Below, in pieces: positions 1-8,833 of a DNA stretch of 64,000 bases. Source of the stretch: Pseudomonas aylmerensis (GTDB taxonomy: Bacteria; Pseudomonadota; Gammaproteobacteria; Pseudomonadales; Pseudomonadaceae); contig NZ_MAUE01000028.1 of assembly GCF_001702265.1 (NCBI RefSeq), forward strand, positions 1 to 64,000, in the 5' to 3' direction. Within the stretch, counting starts at the first letter, position 1; every line of letters starts with the position of its first letter. The notes under the pieces were generated by a model. The model saw only the letters and a program-made list of their open reading frames with translations, was not told the DNA's origin and ran no database searches. Position numbers and translations under genes: made by a program.

Positions 1-1
1 T

Positions 2-538
2 TTTCCCAAGGATGTCCAGGCGTTGATCCAGACCGCCGATGGCATCGACTTCGACGCCACGCTGCTCAAGGCGGTGGAACGGCGCAACGCCGAACAGAAA
101 AATACCCTGTTCAACAAACTGTCCAGTCACTTCAAGGGTGAACTGGCGGGCAAGACCTTCGCGCTGTGGGGGCTGAGTTTCAAACCCAATACCGATGACA
201 TGCGCGAGGCGCCCAGCCGTGTGCTGATGGAAGCGCTCTGGCGTGCGGGCGCCAAGGTGCAGGCGTTTGACCCGCAGGCCATGGAAGAAACCCAGCGGCT
301 CTACGGCGACCGCGACGACCTGCGCCTGTGCGGGACCAAGGAGGCCGCCCTCAAGGGCGCCGACGCCTTGATGATTGTCACCGAGTGGCAGGTGTTCAAG
401 GCACCGGACTTCACGGTGATCCAGCAGCAGCTCAAACAGCCGTTGATTTTTGACGGGCGCAACCTGTACGACCCCGCGAGTGTGCTGAAGAAAGGCATTC
501 ACTACATTTCCATCGGGCGACCTCTCGACACCGTATAG
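2..538 (+). CDS. ugd: UDP-glucose 6-dehydrogenase, C-terminal part (5' end outside window)
   Basis: This is the last ~178 codons of a nucleotide-sugar dehydrogenase that is open at the window edge. The motif GLSFKPNTDDMREAPS, followed by a Rossmann-like C-terminal NDP-sugar binding domain (VQAFDPQA, then ADALMIVTEW and IFDGRNLYDP), is characteristic of the UDP-glucose/GDP-mannose dehydrogenase family. The likely reaction is NAD-dependent oxidation of UDP-glucose to UDP-glucuronate, a precursor for the exopolysaccharide made by the following genes. GDP-mannose dehydrogenase (AlgD) is the alternative, but the motif fits Ugd better and no alginate genes follow. Only 8 bp separate it from the flippase gene, so it is probably operonic. 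Confidence 0.88.
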   Translation, partial: FPKDVQALIQTADGIDFDATLLKAVERRNAEQKNTLFNKLSSHFKGELAGKTFALWGLSFKPNTDDMREAPSRVLMEALWRAGAKVQAFDPQAMEETQRLYGDRDDLRLCGTKEAALKGADALMIVTEWQVFKAPDFTVIQQQLKQPLIFDGRNLYDPASVLKKGIHYISIGRPLDTV

Positions 539-546
539 GTCATCCC

Positions 547-1851
547 ATGAGCGTAGTTAAAAGAATCGTCAATGGCATTGGTGCCAACTCGTTCGGCCAG
601 GTGGTCAACCTGCTGATCCAGTTGGTGAGTGTGCCGGTACTGATCGCCAGTTGGGGCTTTGGCGCCTACAGCGAGTGGGTGGTGCTGTCGGCGATCCCCA
701 CCTACCTGGCGCTGTCTGACCTGGGCGTGACCACGGCGGCGTCGAGCAAGGTGGTGATCTGGCATGAACGCGGGCGGGTCAGGGTGGCCCGTGCGGTCTA
801 CAGCACCAGCTTTGCGTTTTTAGTCCTGGCGGGGCTCAGCGTGCTGGTGCTGGCCCTCGGGGCCATGGCGTTTTTCGACCTGTTCGGCGTGCTCAATCTC
901 CACGCCATCAGGAGCCACGATGGGGTGTTGATCCTGTCGGCACTCACCGGCTATTCGCTGCTGTGCCTGTTCACGAACATGATCTCGATCCGCTACCGGG
1001 CCAGCAAGGCGTTGCCGTTGTCGGCCTTCATCATGAACGTCATCAGGATGCTCGAATGGACGGCCGCATTGGTGTGCGCCTCGCTCACCCACAGCCTGGT
1101 CGCTACCAGCCTGACGTTGCTGGGCGTGCGCCTGATCGGCCTCCTCAGCAAAAACCTGATTGCCAATCGGCTGGGCATCACCTTGCGTTTCGATCCGGCG
1201 GCGATCGGCAAGCGTGCGTTCACCACCTTGATCAAACCCTCGATTGCCTCGCTGGCGTTTCCTATCGGCCTGGCGCTGAACGTGCAGGGCTTGATCATCC
1301 TGCTGTCGGTGCTGCTGTCGCCGGCCCATGCGGCGATCTTCGGCTTGTACCGCACCATTTCGAGGGTGCTGGTGCAGTTCTCGACGGTGGTCAACCAGTC
1401 CCTGTGGCCGGAGATCTCCTATGCATTTTCGGTCGGAGACAACCAATTGGTCAGGAAGATGATTCGCTACGCCTTGAAGTTTTCACTGCCCATCGCCTGT
1501 GTGATGGGGGTGCTGGTGGTGGTGTTTGGCGGCACCATATTCGATGTGTGGTCGGGCCGAAAGGACGATTACTCCAGCACCATCATGCTGGTGCTGACCC
1601 TCGGCGCACTGACCCATGTGGCCTGGCAGGTGTACTGGGTCGCGTTGATGGCGACGGCGTCCTACTCGCGCTTCGCACTGGTGTTCATGCTGGTGTCGAT
1701 AGCCAGTGTGCTGGCGGTTTTCGGCCTGGCACAACCCTTCGGCCTGCTTGGCGTCTGCTATGTGCTGGTGGCCACGGAAGTCGTGTTGTTCTGCTTTGCC
1801 AGGCACGGTTTTCATCGTCTTGAAGTGAGGATGGCCCGTGTTGATCAATGA
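547..1851 (+). CDS. Wzx-type polysaccharide flippase (MATE/MOP superfamily)
   Basis: A 434-residue, very hydrophobic protein with about 12 predicted membrane segments spread over its whole length, the usual size and layout of oligosaccharide repeat-unit translocases. The N-terminus (GIGANSFGQVVNLLIQLVSV) resembles the first helix of the polysaccharide biosynthesis/MOP family. It presumably flips the undecaprenyl-linked repeat unit across the inner membrane for polymerisation by the Wzy-like protein encoded at 3643. It sits 8 bp after ugd and overlaps the next gene by 14 bp, so translation is probably coupled. The family call rests on topology and context rather than on a diagnostic motif. Confidence 0.8.
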   Translation: MSVVKRIVNGIGANSFGQVVNLLIQLVSVPVLIASWGFGAYSEWVVLSAIPTYLALSDLGVTTAASSKVVIWHERGRVRVARAVYSTSFAFLVLAGLSVLVLALGAMAFFDLFGVLNLHAIRSHDGVLILSALTGYSLLCLFTNMISIRYRASKALPLSAFIMNVIRMLEWTAALVCASLTHSLVATSLTLLGVRLIGLLSKNLIANRLGITLRFDPAAIGKRAFTTLIKPSIASLAFPIGLALNVQGLIILLSVLLSPAHAAIFGLYRTISRVLVQFSTVVNQSLWPEISYAFSVGDNQLVRKMIRYALKFSLPIACVMGVLVVVFGGTIFDVWSGRKDDYSSTIMLVLTLGALTHVAWQVYWVALMATASYSRFALVFMLVSIASVLAVFGLAQPFGLLGVCYVLVATEVVLFCFARHGFHRLEVRMARVDQ

Positions 1852-2431
1852 CTTGATTCGGCAGCGATTGAAAGTCAACCCGCTGACGCTGGAGGGCCTC
1901 AAGTACCTGGCCAAGCGTTTGCTGTTGCTGGGCCGGCTGCTCAAGGCCAGTCGCCGCCAGCGTGCATTGCGTCGCCAGGGCGCCACGCTGGGCTCGCTGG
2001 TGATGATCAACGCTTGCGAGTTCGAAGGGGCGCTGGAGCGCTTCAGCATTGGTACCGGCAGCTTTATCGGCCAGCGCAGCTTCATTCAATTGCACGCCCC
2101 CGTGCGCATCGGCGCCCACGTCGCGATCAATGAGGGCGTGAGGATCCTGACCGGTACCCATGCCATCGATGACCCCGCCTGGCGCCTGAAGGTTGCAGCG
2201 GTGGTGATCGGTGATTACGCCTGGATAGCCACCGGCGCGATGATCCTGCCGGGCGTCACGATCGGCGAGGGCGCCGTGGTGGGGGCGGGCAGTGTGGTCA
2301 ACCGCGATGTGGAACCCTTCACGGTCGTGGCGGGCAACCCGGCGCGGGTCGTCAGGCAGCGTGCCACGCGCACGTTCACCTACAGTCCGGCGCGTTCAAG
2401 TGCCATCGTCGAAGCCTGGATGGGGAAATAA
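1838..2431 (+). CDS. Left-handed beta-helix (hexapeptide) O-acyltransferase
   Basis: A 197-residue protein. Residues ~75-175 show isoleucine/valine-rich hexapeptide repeats (for example APVRIGAHVAINEGVRI, AVVIGDYAWIATGAMI, VTIGEGAVVGAGSVV) ending in VVAGNPARVVR, the classical C-terminal signature of acetyltransferases of the WcaF/NodL/LacA group. It probably acetylates a sugar of the repeat unit, or a precursor, in the cytoplasm using acetyl-CoA. The start is GTG, 14 bp inside the preceding gene, with AGGA about 8 nt upstream. The N-terminal ~70 residues are basic and helical and could contact the membrane or a partner. The acceptor sugar cannot be deduced. Confidence 0.85.
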   Translation: MLINDLIRQRLKVNPLTLEGLKYLAKRLLLLGRLLKASRRQRALRRQGATLGSLVMINACEFEGALERFSIGTGSFIGQRSFIQLHAPVRIGAHVAINEGVRILTGTHAIDDPAWRLKVAAVVIGDYAWIATGAMILPGVTIGEGAVVGAGSVVNRDVEPFTVVAGNPARVVRQRATRTFTYSPARSSAIVEAWMGK

Positions 2432-2432
2432 A

Positions 2433-3665
2433 ATGATTCTCGTCGCCCATCCCGTCGGTAACCAGAATGTCCGTGCGTTGCTGCGTGCGTTGAATCAACG
2501 ACAGCTGCTGCATTCCTTTCATACCTCGCTGGCGCTGCACAAGGATTCGCTGTTGTGCCGCCTGCCTATCGTGGGCAAGGAGTGCCTGCGCCGCACCTTT
2601 GACCAGGTCGATGGCGCGCTGCTGCACAGCTACCCGCGCTACGACGTGCCGCGCGTGCTCTGCGACAAGCTCAAGTGGTTTCGCCTCACGCAGCGCAACA
2701 GCGGAATGTTCTGCCCGGAAAATGTGTACCAGCACATTGACCAGTCCAGCGCGCAGTTCTTGTACCGCTCCGCGCGCAAACCCCGGCACGTGTACGGCTA
2801 CGACGGCAAGTGCCTGGCCTTGTTCCGCGCGGCTCGCGACATCGGCGGGATCACCCTCAATTATGAGGCGGCCTTTGGCTCGGTCGCCTACGCGTGCAAA
2901 GTCCTCGAGCATGAGCGCGAGGCCAACCCCGCGTGGCGCGCCAGCATCCCCAACATCAGTGACGACACCGTGCGCAAGCAGACCACCGAGTTGGCGCTGG
3001 CGGACAGGATCATCGTCGCGAGCACGTTTGCCAAGCGAACCCTGGGTGACTTTGGCATCGCCCCGGGCAAGGTCTCGATCACACCCTACGGTGCACCTGC
3101 GCCGCTGGTACATCCGCCGGCAGCGGTGCGCCCCGGTGCGCGGTTGAAGGTGATGTTTATCGGCGCGCTGACCCAGCAGAAAGGCCTCTCGTACTTCTTC
3201 GAGGCGCTGAACCTGGCCGCCAGCAGTGTTGCCCTCGACGTCACGGTGATCGGTGGGGACTACGCCAACGGCCGTAACCCGACGCTCAACGCCGAGCTGA
3301 AAAAGGTCCAGTGGTTCAGCTCGGCCTCCCACGACCAGGTGATTCGCCACCTGCAGGAGGCCGACGTGCTGGTCCTGCCGTCACTCGCCGAGGCGTTCGG
3401 CCTGGTGGTGGGTGAAGCGCTGTCCACGGGGACGGCGGTGATCGTCTCGCAGAACTGTGGCGCGGCCGACCTGGTCGTCGAAGGGGTCAATGGCTACGTG
3501 GTGCCGATCAGGTCTGCCGAAGCCATTGCCAGCCGCCTGGTGGAACTGGCCAGTGATCGGCAAAAACTCGCGACGTTGAAGCACAACGCGCTGCTGTCTG
3601 CCGGCGGCACGACCTGGGACAGCTACGCCAGGGAGGTGCTGGATGCAATCCTTTGCCAGCCCTGA
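2433..3665 (+). CDS. Glycosyltransferase family 4 (GT-B fold)
   Basis: A 410-residue glycosyltransferase. The C-terminal half contains the GT4 hallmarks: VMFIGALTQQKGL at the start of the nucleotide-sugar binding domain and the E-x7-E element in LAEAFGLVVGEALSTG. I chose the ATG at 2433, which lies 1 nt after the acyltransferase stop codon; a longer reading frame exists upstream but runs through the acyltransferase gene. The protein presumably adds one sugar of the exopolysaccharide repeat unit at the cytoplasmic face of the inner membrane. Donor and linkage are unknown. The 3' end overlaps the polymerase gene by 23 bp. Confidence 0.88.
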   Translation: MILVAHPVGNQNVRALLRALNQRQLLHSFHTSLALHKDSLLCRLPIVGKECLRRTFDQVDGALLHSYPRYDVPRVLCDKLKWFRLTQRNSGMFCPENVYQHIDQSSAQFLYRSARKPRHVYGYDGKCLALFRAARDIGGITLNYEAAFGSVAYACKVLEHEREANPAWRASIPNISDDTVRKQTTELALADRIIVASTFAKRTLGDFGIAPGKVSITPYGAPAPLVHPPAAVRPGARLKVMFIGALTQQKGLSYFFEALNLAASSVALDVTVIGGDYANGRNPTLNAELKKVQWFSSASHDQVIRHLQEADVLVLPSLAEAFGLVVGEALSTGTAVIVSQNCGAADLVVEGVNGYVVPIRSAEAIASRLVELASDRQKLATLKHNALLSAGGTTWDSYAREVLDAILCQP

Positions 3666-4965
3666 ACGGCTCAGCCTGCACGAGCGCTACCGGACCCGCG
3701 TGGTCAGTGCGTTCGTGCTCATCTACCTGCTCATCCTGTTCGAAGGGATCTTGCGCAAGTGGGTGGTGCCCGGCCTCAGCTCGGTGATCTATTTCATCAA
3801 GGACCCGATTGTCCTTTACATCTACTGGTGTGCCTTCAGGTTCGGGTTCTTTTCGAAAAACCTGGTGTCGGCTTACTTCGTGGTGCTGGTCATGGTGTTC
3901 TTCGTGCTGGTGTCGGCGTTTTTATTGAGCAGCCCTGAAGGGTTCGTCATCTACGGCTACGGCGTGCGCAACTACCTGCTGTATTTCCCGTTGATCTTCG
4001 TGGCCGGCAAGACCCTCAGGCTGACGGATGTCTATCGGTTCGCGCGCATCACACTGTTTGCCGCGATCCCGATCAGCGTGCTGGTGGTGCTGCAATATTC
4101 GTCCGGGCCCCAGGCGTACGTAAACAAAGGCATCGGCGATGACGACTTCATCTTCATGATCGCCGACGGTGTCGTCAGGCCGTATGGGACCTTTACCTTT
4201 ACCGCCGGGCACGTGGTGTATGTCTCCGCCTGCTTTGCGTTCCTGGTCGCGTCGATCTTCGACAAGGCGCTGTTCCAGGCGGTGTTTGCGCGGCGCTATG
4301 GACTCTTTGCGGTGTCTGCGGCCTCGGTGGCGGTGATGTGTTTTCTCACCGGCTCAAGGGCTATCTATGCCTATGCGGCGATCGTATTGCTCGCTGCGCT
4401 GGTGGTGGCCTTGATCAAGAAGTCGCAGCGCAACCTGCTGGCGCTGTTCCTGCTGGCGGCCGCGTTGTTTGTCAGCCTGTTGATCTTCATGTCGACCGAC
4501 AGCTACCAGGTCCTGGTCGAGCGCAACCGCAGCGCGGTGGCCAGTGAAGGCTCACCGGTGACCCGCGCATTTTCCAGCCTGTATGCATTTACCCGGGTGG
4601 TCGACGACGCGCCGCTGTGGGGGCACGGCATCGGGTCGGGCACCAATGCCGCCTCGACCCTGCTGCGCGCCGGGCGCGAGCAGGGCGCAGGCTTCTTGCT
4701 GGCCGAGGACGAGTGGTCGCGAATTGTCCTGGAGATGGGCCTTCCTGCCGGGGCGATGTTCATCCTGTTCAGGATCTTTGTCCTGCTTTGGTTGCTGCTC
4801 AAATCCTATAAGGCGCTGGTGCGCCAGGGCACGGGGGTGCCGTTGCTGCTGTGCGGGTTCCTCGCGCCGATTTTGTTCAACGGGGTGATGACCATGCAGG
4901 GCACGTTCCTGGCGTTTGGCGTGCTCTACGCCTGCCTGATTCTCGCGGCCTGCAAGAAATCCTGA
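3643..4965 (+). CDS. Wzy-like O-antigen/exopolysaccharide polymerase (membrane)
   Basis: A 440-residue integral membrane protein with about 10-12 hydrophobic segments and one large periplasmic loop around residues 290-370. That loop carries ALFVSLLIFM-STDSYQ and then a W-G-H-G-I-G-S-G motif, which resembles the conserved loop of O-antigen ligase/polymerase (Wzy_C-like) proteins. It probably polymerises flipped repeat units in the periplasm. It overlaps the preceding glycosyltransferase gene by 23 bp and is followed by a 31-bp gap. Sequence divergence is normal for this class, so identification depends on topology, the loop motif and the surrounding genes. Confidence 0.75.
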   Translation: MQSFASPERLSLHERYRTRVVSAFVLIYLLILFEGILRKWVVPGLSSVIYFIKDPIVLYIYWCAFRFGFFSKNLVSAYFVVLVMVFFVLVSAFLLSSPEGFVIYGYGVRNYLLYFPLIFVAGKTLRLTDVYRFARITLFAAIPISVLVVLQYSSGPQAYVNKGIGDDDFIFMIADGVVRPYGTFTFTAGHVVYVSACFAFLVASIFDKALFQAVFARRYGLFAVSAASVAVMCFLTGSRAIYAYAAIVLLAALVVALIKKSQRNLLALFLLAAALFVSLLIFMSTDSYQVLVERNRSAVASEGSPVTRAFSSLYAFTRVVDDAPLWGHGIGSGTNAASTLLRAGREQGAGFLLAEDEWSRIVLEMGLPAGAMFILFRIFVLLWLLLKSYKALVRQGTGVPLLLCGFLAPILFNGVMTMQGTFLAFGVLYACLILAACKKS

Positions 4966-4996
4966 ATCCACTCAACGCATCAGCGGACGACAGCAC

Positions 4997-6142
4997 TTGA
5001 AGTTACTAAGAATCATCTCTTCGGTTAAACCGGAAAATGGCGGCCCGATCAACGCCGCTCGGGAAATTGACAAAGTGCTGGTCCAGGACGGGCATCGGGT
5101 GGATGTCTTGACGCTGGATGCGCACTTCGCGGTCGACTACCCGGGCGCTGTGCACTTCATGGGGCCGAGTCGGTTTGGCTATGGGCTGAACGGCAATATC
5201 CGCCAATGGCTGGAGCAGCACGCGCGCGAGTACGACTTCTTCATCATCAACGGGTTGTGGCAGTACCACGGTTTTGTCGCCCGCCAGGTGCTGAACGCGC
5301 AGGATAGGCCGTACATTGTGTATACCCACGGCATGCTCGACCCCTGGTTCAAGCACGAATACCCGCTCAAGCATTTGAAGAAATGGTTGTACTGGCCGTG
5401 GGGTGAGTACCGGGTGCTGAGGGATGCCAAGCGCGTGGTGTTTACCAGCGAGGAAGAGAAAATCCGCGCGCGTGAGTCGTTCTGGCTGTATCGCGCCAAC
5501 GAAACGATCACCGCCTACGGCACCGCCAGCCCACCGGCTGACGGCGCGCGCCTGGCGCAGGCCTTTATCGGGGATCACCCCGAGTTGCAGGGCAAGCGGC
5601 TGATCCTGTTCCTGAGCCGCATCCACGTCAAAAAAGGCTGCGATCACCTGCTGCAGGCGTTTGCCCAGGTTGCCGGCCAGGACGCGCGTTTGCACCTGGT
5701 GATGGCCGGCCCCGATCAAGGCGGCTGGGGCCAGGCGCTGCGGGCGCAGGCGGAGCAGTTGGGGATCGCCCACCGCGTGAGCTGGCCTGGCATGTTGCAA
5801 GGCGCCGCCAAGTGGGGGGCGTTCTATGCGGCCGAGGTGTTTTGCCTGCCTTCCCATCAGGAGAATTTTGGCGTGGTCGTGGCTGAAGCCCTGGCCTGCG
5901 GCAAGCCGGTGCTGATCAGCAACAAGGTGAATATCTGGCGTGAAATCGACCAGGACGCCGTCGGGTTTGTCAGTGAAGACACCGCCGCCGGAACCGTGCT
6001 TAACCTGCAACGCTGGCTGCAGCTCGATGTGCCGGGCTACGCGCAGATGTCGGCACGCGCCAAGGTGTGTTTCAGCCAACGCTTTCATATCCGCCGCGGC
6101 GCCCAGCGTCTTTTGGAAATCGTGCGGGAGTGTTGCCCATGA
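4997..6142 (+). CDS. Glycosyltransferase family 4, second copy
   Basis: A 381-residue GT-B glycosyltransferase with a TTG start; the alternatives would remove the N-terminal beta strand LLRIISSVKPENGG, which carries the expected glycine-rich loop. The C-terminal domain shows LILFLSRIHVKKGCDHLL and the E-x7-E element in SHQENFGVVVAEALACG, both typical of GT4 retaining transferases. The opening LLRIISSVKPENGGPINAAR is like WcaI/WcaL-type colanic-acid enzymes. It probably adds a hexose in the repeat unit. The stop codon overlaps the ATG of the following acetyltransferase (ATGA), indicating translational coupling. Confidence 0.87.
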   Translation: MKLLRIISSVKPENGGPINAAREIDKVLVQDGHRVDVLTLDAHFAVDYPGAVHFMGPSRFGYGLNGNIRQWLEQHAREYDFFIINGLWQYHGFVARQVLNAQDRPYIVYTHGMLDPWFKHEYPLKHLKKWLYWPWGEYRVLRDAKRVVFTSEEEKIRARESFWLYRANETITAYGTASPPADGARLAQAFIGDHPELQGKRLILFLSRIHVKKGCDHLLQAFAQVAGQDARLHLVMAGPDQGGWGQALRAQAEQLGIAHRVSWPGMLQGAAKWGAFYAAEVFCLPSHQENFGVVVAEALACGKPVLISNKVNIWREIDQDAVGFVSEDTAAGTVLNLQRWLQLDVPGYAQMSARAKVCFSQRFHIRRGAQRLLEIVRECCP

Positions 6143-6708
6143 TTCTCCAAGGCAATGACCCGCATCGCTCGGCGTCATTTTCACTCGGCCATCGGATCCG
6201 CCGTCAGCTGTGGAACATGGTGTACGTGGTGCTGTTTCGCACCAGCCCACGCCCGTTTCATGCCTGGCGGGCGTTCTTGCTGCGCCTGTTCGGGGCGCGA
6301 CTGGGCAAGGGCGTGCACGTGTACCCACGGGCGAAAGTCTGGGCACCGTGGAACCTGGAGCTGGGTGACCACGTCGGGATTGCCGATGGCACCACCCTCT
6401 ACAACATGGCGTTGATCCGGATCGGGCGCTACAGCGTGATTTCCCAGGGCGCGCATTTGTGCGGCGGCTCCCACGACTACAACAGTCGCAATTTCCAGCT
6501 GTATGCCAAGCCCATCGTGCTGGGCGAGCACGTGTGGGTGTGTGCCGAGGCCTTTATCACCCTTGGCGTGTGTATTGCCGATGGCGTGGTGGTGGGCGCG
6601 CGCACCCTGGTGATCAAGAGCATCGCGCAGCCATGGACCGTGCATGCCGGGCATCCGTCGCGGCAGATCAGCCAGCGCACCCAACACGTGCAGGAGTCGA
6701 GGCCATGA
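6139..6708 (+). CDS. WcaF-like colanic-acid-type acetyltransferase
   Basis: A 189-residue hexapeptide acyltransferase. It opens with a segment (FSLGHRIRRQLWNMVYVVLF) seen in WcaF/putative colanic acid acetyltransferases. Beta-helix coils follow (LGDHVGIADGTTLYNM, IRIGRYSVISQGAHLCGGSHDY, IVLGEHVWVCAEAFITLGV), and it ends at WTVHAGHPSRQI. The GGSHDY segment fits the loop that carries the catalytic histidine in this group. The ATG at 6139 overlaps the previous stop codon, and its own stop overlaps the next start, so it is the middle cistron of a tightly packed operon. Predicted role: O-acetylation of the polymer repeat unit. Confidence 0.87.
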   Translation: MILQGNDPHRSASFSLGHRIRRQLWNMVYVVLFRTSPRPFHAWRAFLLRLFGARLGKGVHVYPRAKVWAPWNLELGDHVGIADGTTLYNMALIRIGRYSVISQGAHLCGGSHDYNSRNFQLYAKPIVLGEHVWVCAEAFITLGVCIADGVVVGARTLVIKSIAQPWTVHAGHPSRQISQRTQHVQESRP

Positions 6709-7640
6709 CCCGCGAAACCGTCAGCGTCATTATCCTGACCTACAACGAAAGCCTGCACATCGCCCGTGCCATCGACTCGGCACGCGCTTTCAGCGACGAG
6801 GTGCTGGTGGTCGACTCGTTCTCCACCGACGACACCTGCGACATCGCCCGCCGTCACGGCGCGCTGGTGGTGCAGCACCCCTTCGTCAACCAGGCCAAGC
6901 AGTTCCAGTGGGCGTTGGACCACCTGCCGATTACCGGTAACTGGACGATGCGCCTGGACGCCGACGAGATCATCGAGGCTGACCTCGCCGCCGCGATCAA
7001 TACCCGCTTGCCGACATTGGCCGGCGATATCACCGGCATCAACTTCAAGCGCAAGCATATTTTCATGGGGCGCTGGGTGCGCCACGGCGGGCGTTACCCG
7101 CTCAAGATGCTGCGCCTGTGGCGCAGCGGGCTGGGGCGCGTGGAAGACCGCTGGATGGATGAGCACATCTCGGTGGCCGAGGGCCGCACCATCACCCTCG
7201 ACGGCGGATTTGCCGACCATAACCTGCATGACCTGACCTTCTTCACCCACAAGCACAACCAGTACGCCACCCGCGAGGCGATCGAAGTGCTGAACGCACG
7301 GCTGGGGTTGTTTGCGATCCGCGATGAACTGCACACCGGGCAGAGTTCCTTGCAGGCCCGCACCAAGCGCCTGGTGAAGAACCGCCTGTACAACCGCGTG
7401 CCGTTCACCCTGAGTTCCACCGCGTATTTCCTGTGGCGCTACATCATCCAGCTGGGGTTTCTCGATGGCCGCAGTGGCCTGGTCTATCACCTGCTGCAGG
7501 GCTACTGGTACCGCTTCCTGGTGGGCGCAAAAGTGCTCGAACTGGAAACCGCGATTGCTCACTTAACCGACAAGGAAGCCATTGTCCGGGAACTTTCGAA
7601 GTTGACCGGCCATAACTTGAACCTGCCCACACCGAAGTAA
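6705..7640 (+). CDS. Glycosyltransferase family 2
   Basis: A 311-residue inverting GT-A glycosyltransferase. The N-terminus has VSVIILTYNE and VLVVDSFSTDDT for nucleotide binding, then a DADE metal-binding motif (MRLDADEII, around residue 85). It resembles the WaaE/KdtX-like subgroup of GT2 (about 250-310 residues, with a hydrophobic C-terminal segment, SSTAYFLWRYIIQLGFLDG, that may associate with the membrane). It is ATGA-coupled to the WcaF-like gene and followed by a 69-bp gap before gmd. The acceptor and sugar are unknown. Confidence 0.87.
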   Translation: MTRETVSVIILTYNESLHIARAIDSARAFSDEVLVVDSFSTDDTCDIARRHGALVVQHPFVNQAKQFQWALDHLPITGNWTMRLDADEIIEADLAAAINTRLPTLAGDITGINFKRKHIFMGRWVRHGGRYPLKMLRLWRSGLGRVEDRWMDEHISVAEGRTITLDGGFADHNLHDLTFFTHKHNQYATREAIEVLNARLGLFAIRDELHTGQSSLQARTKRLVKNRLYNRVPFTLSSTAYFLWRYIIQLGFLDGRSGLVYHLLQGYWYRFLVGAKVLELETAIAHLTDKEAIVRELSKLTGHNLNLPTPK

Positions 7641-7709
7641 CTGACCGTTTTTAACAAACACCCAAGTTTGGGTGAAGGCCTTCGCTCGCCTATCAATCGG
7701 GAGACAGAC
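7641..7709 (+). promoter_or_regulatory. Short gap with a small palindrome before gmd
   Basis: The gap between the GT2 gene and gmd carries the perfect short palindrome CACCCAAGTTTGGGTG at about 7660-7675 and the ribosome-binding site GGGAGA just before the ATG at 7710. There is no T-run after the hairpin, so a terminator is unlikely; an operator or RNA stem is possible. No clear promoter boxes were recognised. Confidence 0.3.
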
Positions 7710-8831
7710 ATGAACAAAGTTGCGCTTATTACCGGGATTACCGGTCAGGACGGCTCGTACCTGGCGGAGCTGCTGCTGGAAAAAGGCTATACCGTGCACG
7801 GTCTCAAGCGGCGTTCATCGTCGTTCAATACCCAGCGCATCGATCATATTTACCAGGACCCCCAAGCCCTGCACAAAAACCTGATCCTGCACTATGGCGA
7901 CCTGGCGGATTCGTCGAACCTGACGCGCATCATCCAGCAGATCCAACCGGACGAAATCTACAACCTCGGCGCGCAATCCCACGTCGCCGTGAGCTTCGAT
8001 TCACCGGAGTACACCGCCGACGTGGATGCCCTCGGCACGTTGCGCATCCTTGAGGCAATCCGCCTGCTGGGCCTGGAAAAGAAGACCCGCTTCTACCAGG
8101 CCTCGACCTCCGAGTTGTACGGGCTGGTGCAGGAAACCCCGCAGAAGGAAACCACGCCGTTCTACCCGCGCTCGCCCTATGCGGTGGCCAAGCTGTATGC
8201 CTACTGGATCACCGTGAACTTTCGCGAGGCCTACGGGCTATACGCGTGCAACGGCATCCTGTTCAACCACGAGTCGCCGCGTCGCGGCGAAACCTTTGTG
8301 ACGCGCAAGATCACCCGCGCCCTGACCAACATCGCGCTGGGCCTGGAGCAGTGCCTGTACATGGGCAACATGGACGCGCTGCGCGACTGGGGCCATGCCA
8401 AGGACTACGTGCGCATGCAGTGGATGATGCTGCAGCAGGACAGCCCCGAGGACTTTGTGATCGCCACCGGCGTGCAGTATTCGGTGCGTGACTTCATTCG
8501 CTGGTCGGCGGCGGAACTGGGCGTGCGCCTGCGCTTTGTCGGCAAAGGCGTGGAGGAAGTGGCGGTGGTGGAACACATCGACGGTGACCTGGCACCGGGC
8601 GTCCTGGTCGGCGATGTGATTGTGCGGGTGGACCCGCGTTACTTCCGCCCGGCGGAGGTCGAGACGCTGCTGGGCGACCCGTCCAAGGCCAAGCACAAAC
8701 TAGGCTGGACCCCGGAGATCAGCGCCCAGGAAATGTGTGCGGAGATGGTGCGCGAAGACCTCAAGGTCGCCCAGCGCCATGCCTTGTTGCGCCTGCATGG
8801 GCATGATGCACCGATTGCCGTGGAGAACTGA
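7710..8831 (+). CDS. gmd: GDP-mannose 4,6-dehydratase
   Basis: A 373-residue extended SDR enzyme that converts GDP-D-mannose to GDP-4-keto-6-deoxy-D-mannose, the first step to GDP-L-fucose. Visible signatures are the NADP-binding GITGQDGSYLAELLL near the N-terminus, RRSSSFNTQRIDH, the catalytic Thr/Glu in ASTSELYG, and YxxxK in SPYAVAKLYAYW. NHESPRRGETFVTRKI and GNMDALRDWGHAKDYV are hallmark Gmd segments. The length matches E. coli Gmd. The start at 7710 has a good Shine-Dalgarno (GGGAGA); the frame is open 42 bp further upstream without a better site. It sits 2 bp before fcl. Confidence 0.97.
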   Translation: MNKVALITGITGQDGSYLAELLLEKGYTVHGLKRRSSSFNTQRIDHIYQDPQALHKNLILHYGDLADSSNLTRIIQQIQPDEIYNLGAQSHVAVSFDSPEYTADVDALGTLRILEAIRLLGLEKKTRFYQASTSELYGLVQETPQKETTPFYPRSPYAVAKLYAYWITVNFREAYGLYACNGILFNHESPRRGETFVTRKITRALTNIALGLEQCLYMGNMDALRDWGHAKDYVRMQWMMLQQDSPEDFVIATGVQYSVRDFIRWSAAELGVRLRFVGKGVEEVAVVEHIDGDLAPGVLVGDVIVRVDPRYFRPAEVETLLGDPSKAKHKLGWTPEISAQEMCAEMVREDLKVAQRHALLRLHGHDAPIAVEN

Positions 8832-8833
8832 GC

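Noticed and set aside
2..538. Assignment as AlgD (GDP-mannose dehydrogenase)
   Set aside because: The KPNTDDMREAPS motif is that of Ugd, and no alginate genes follow.
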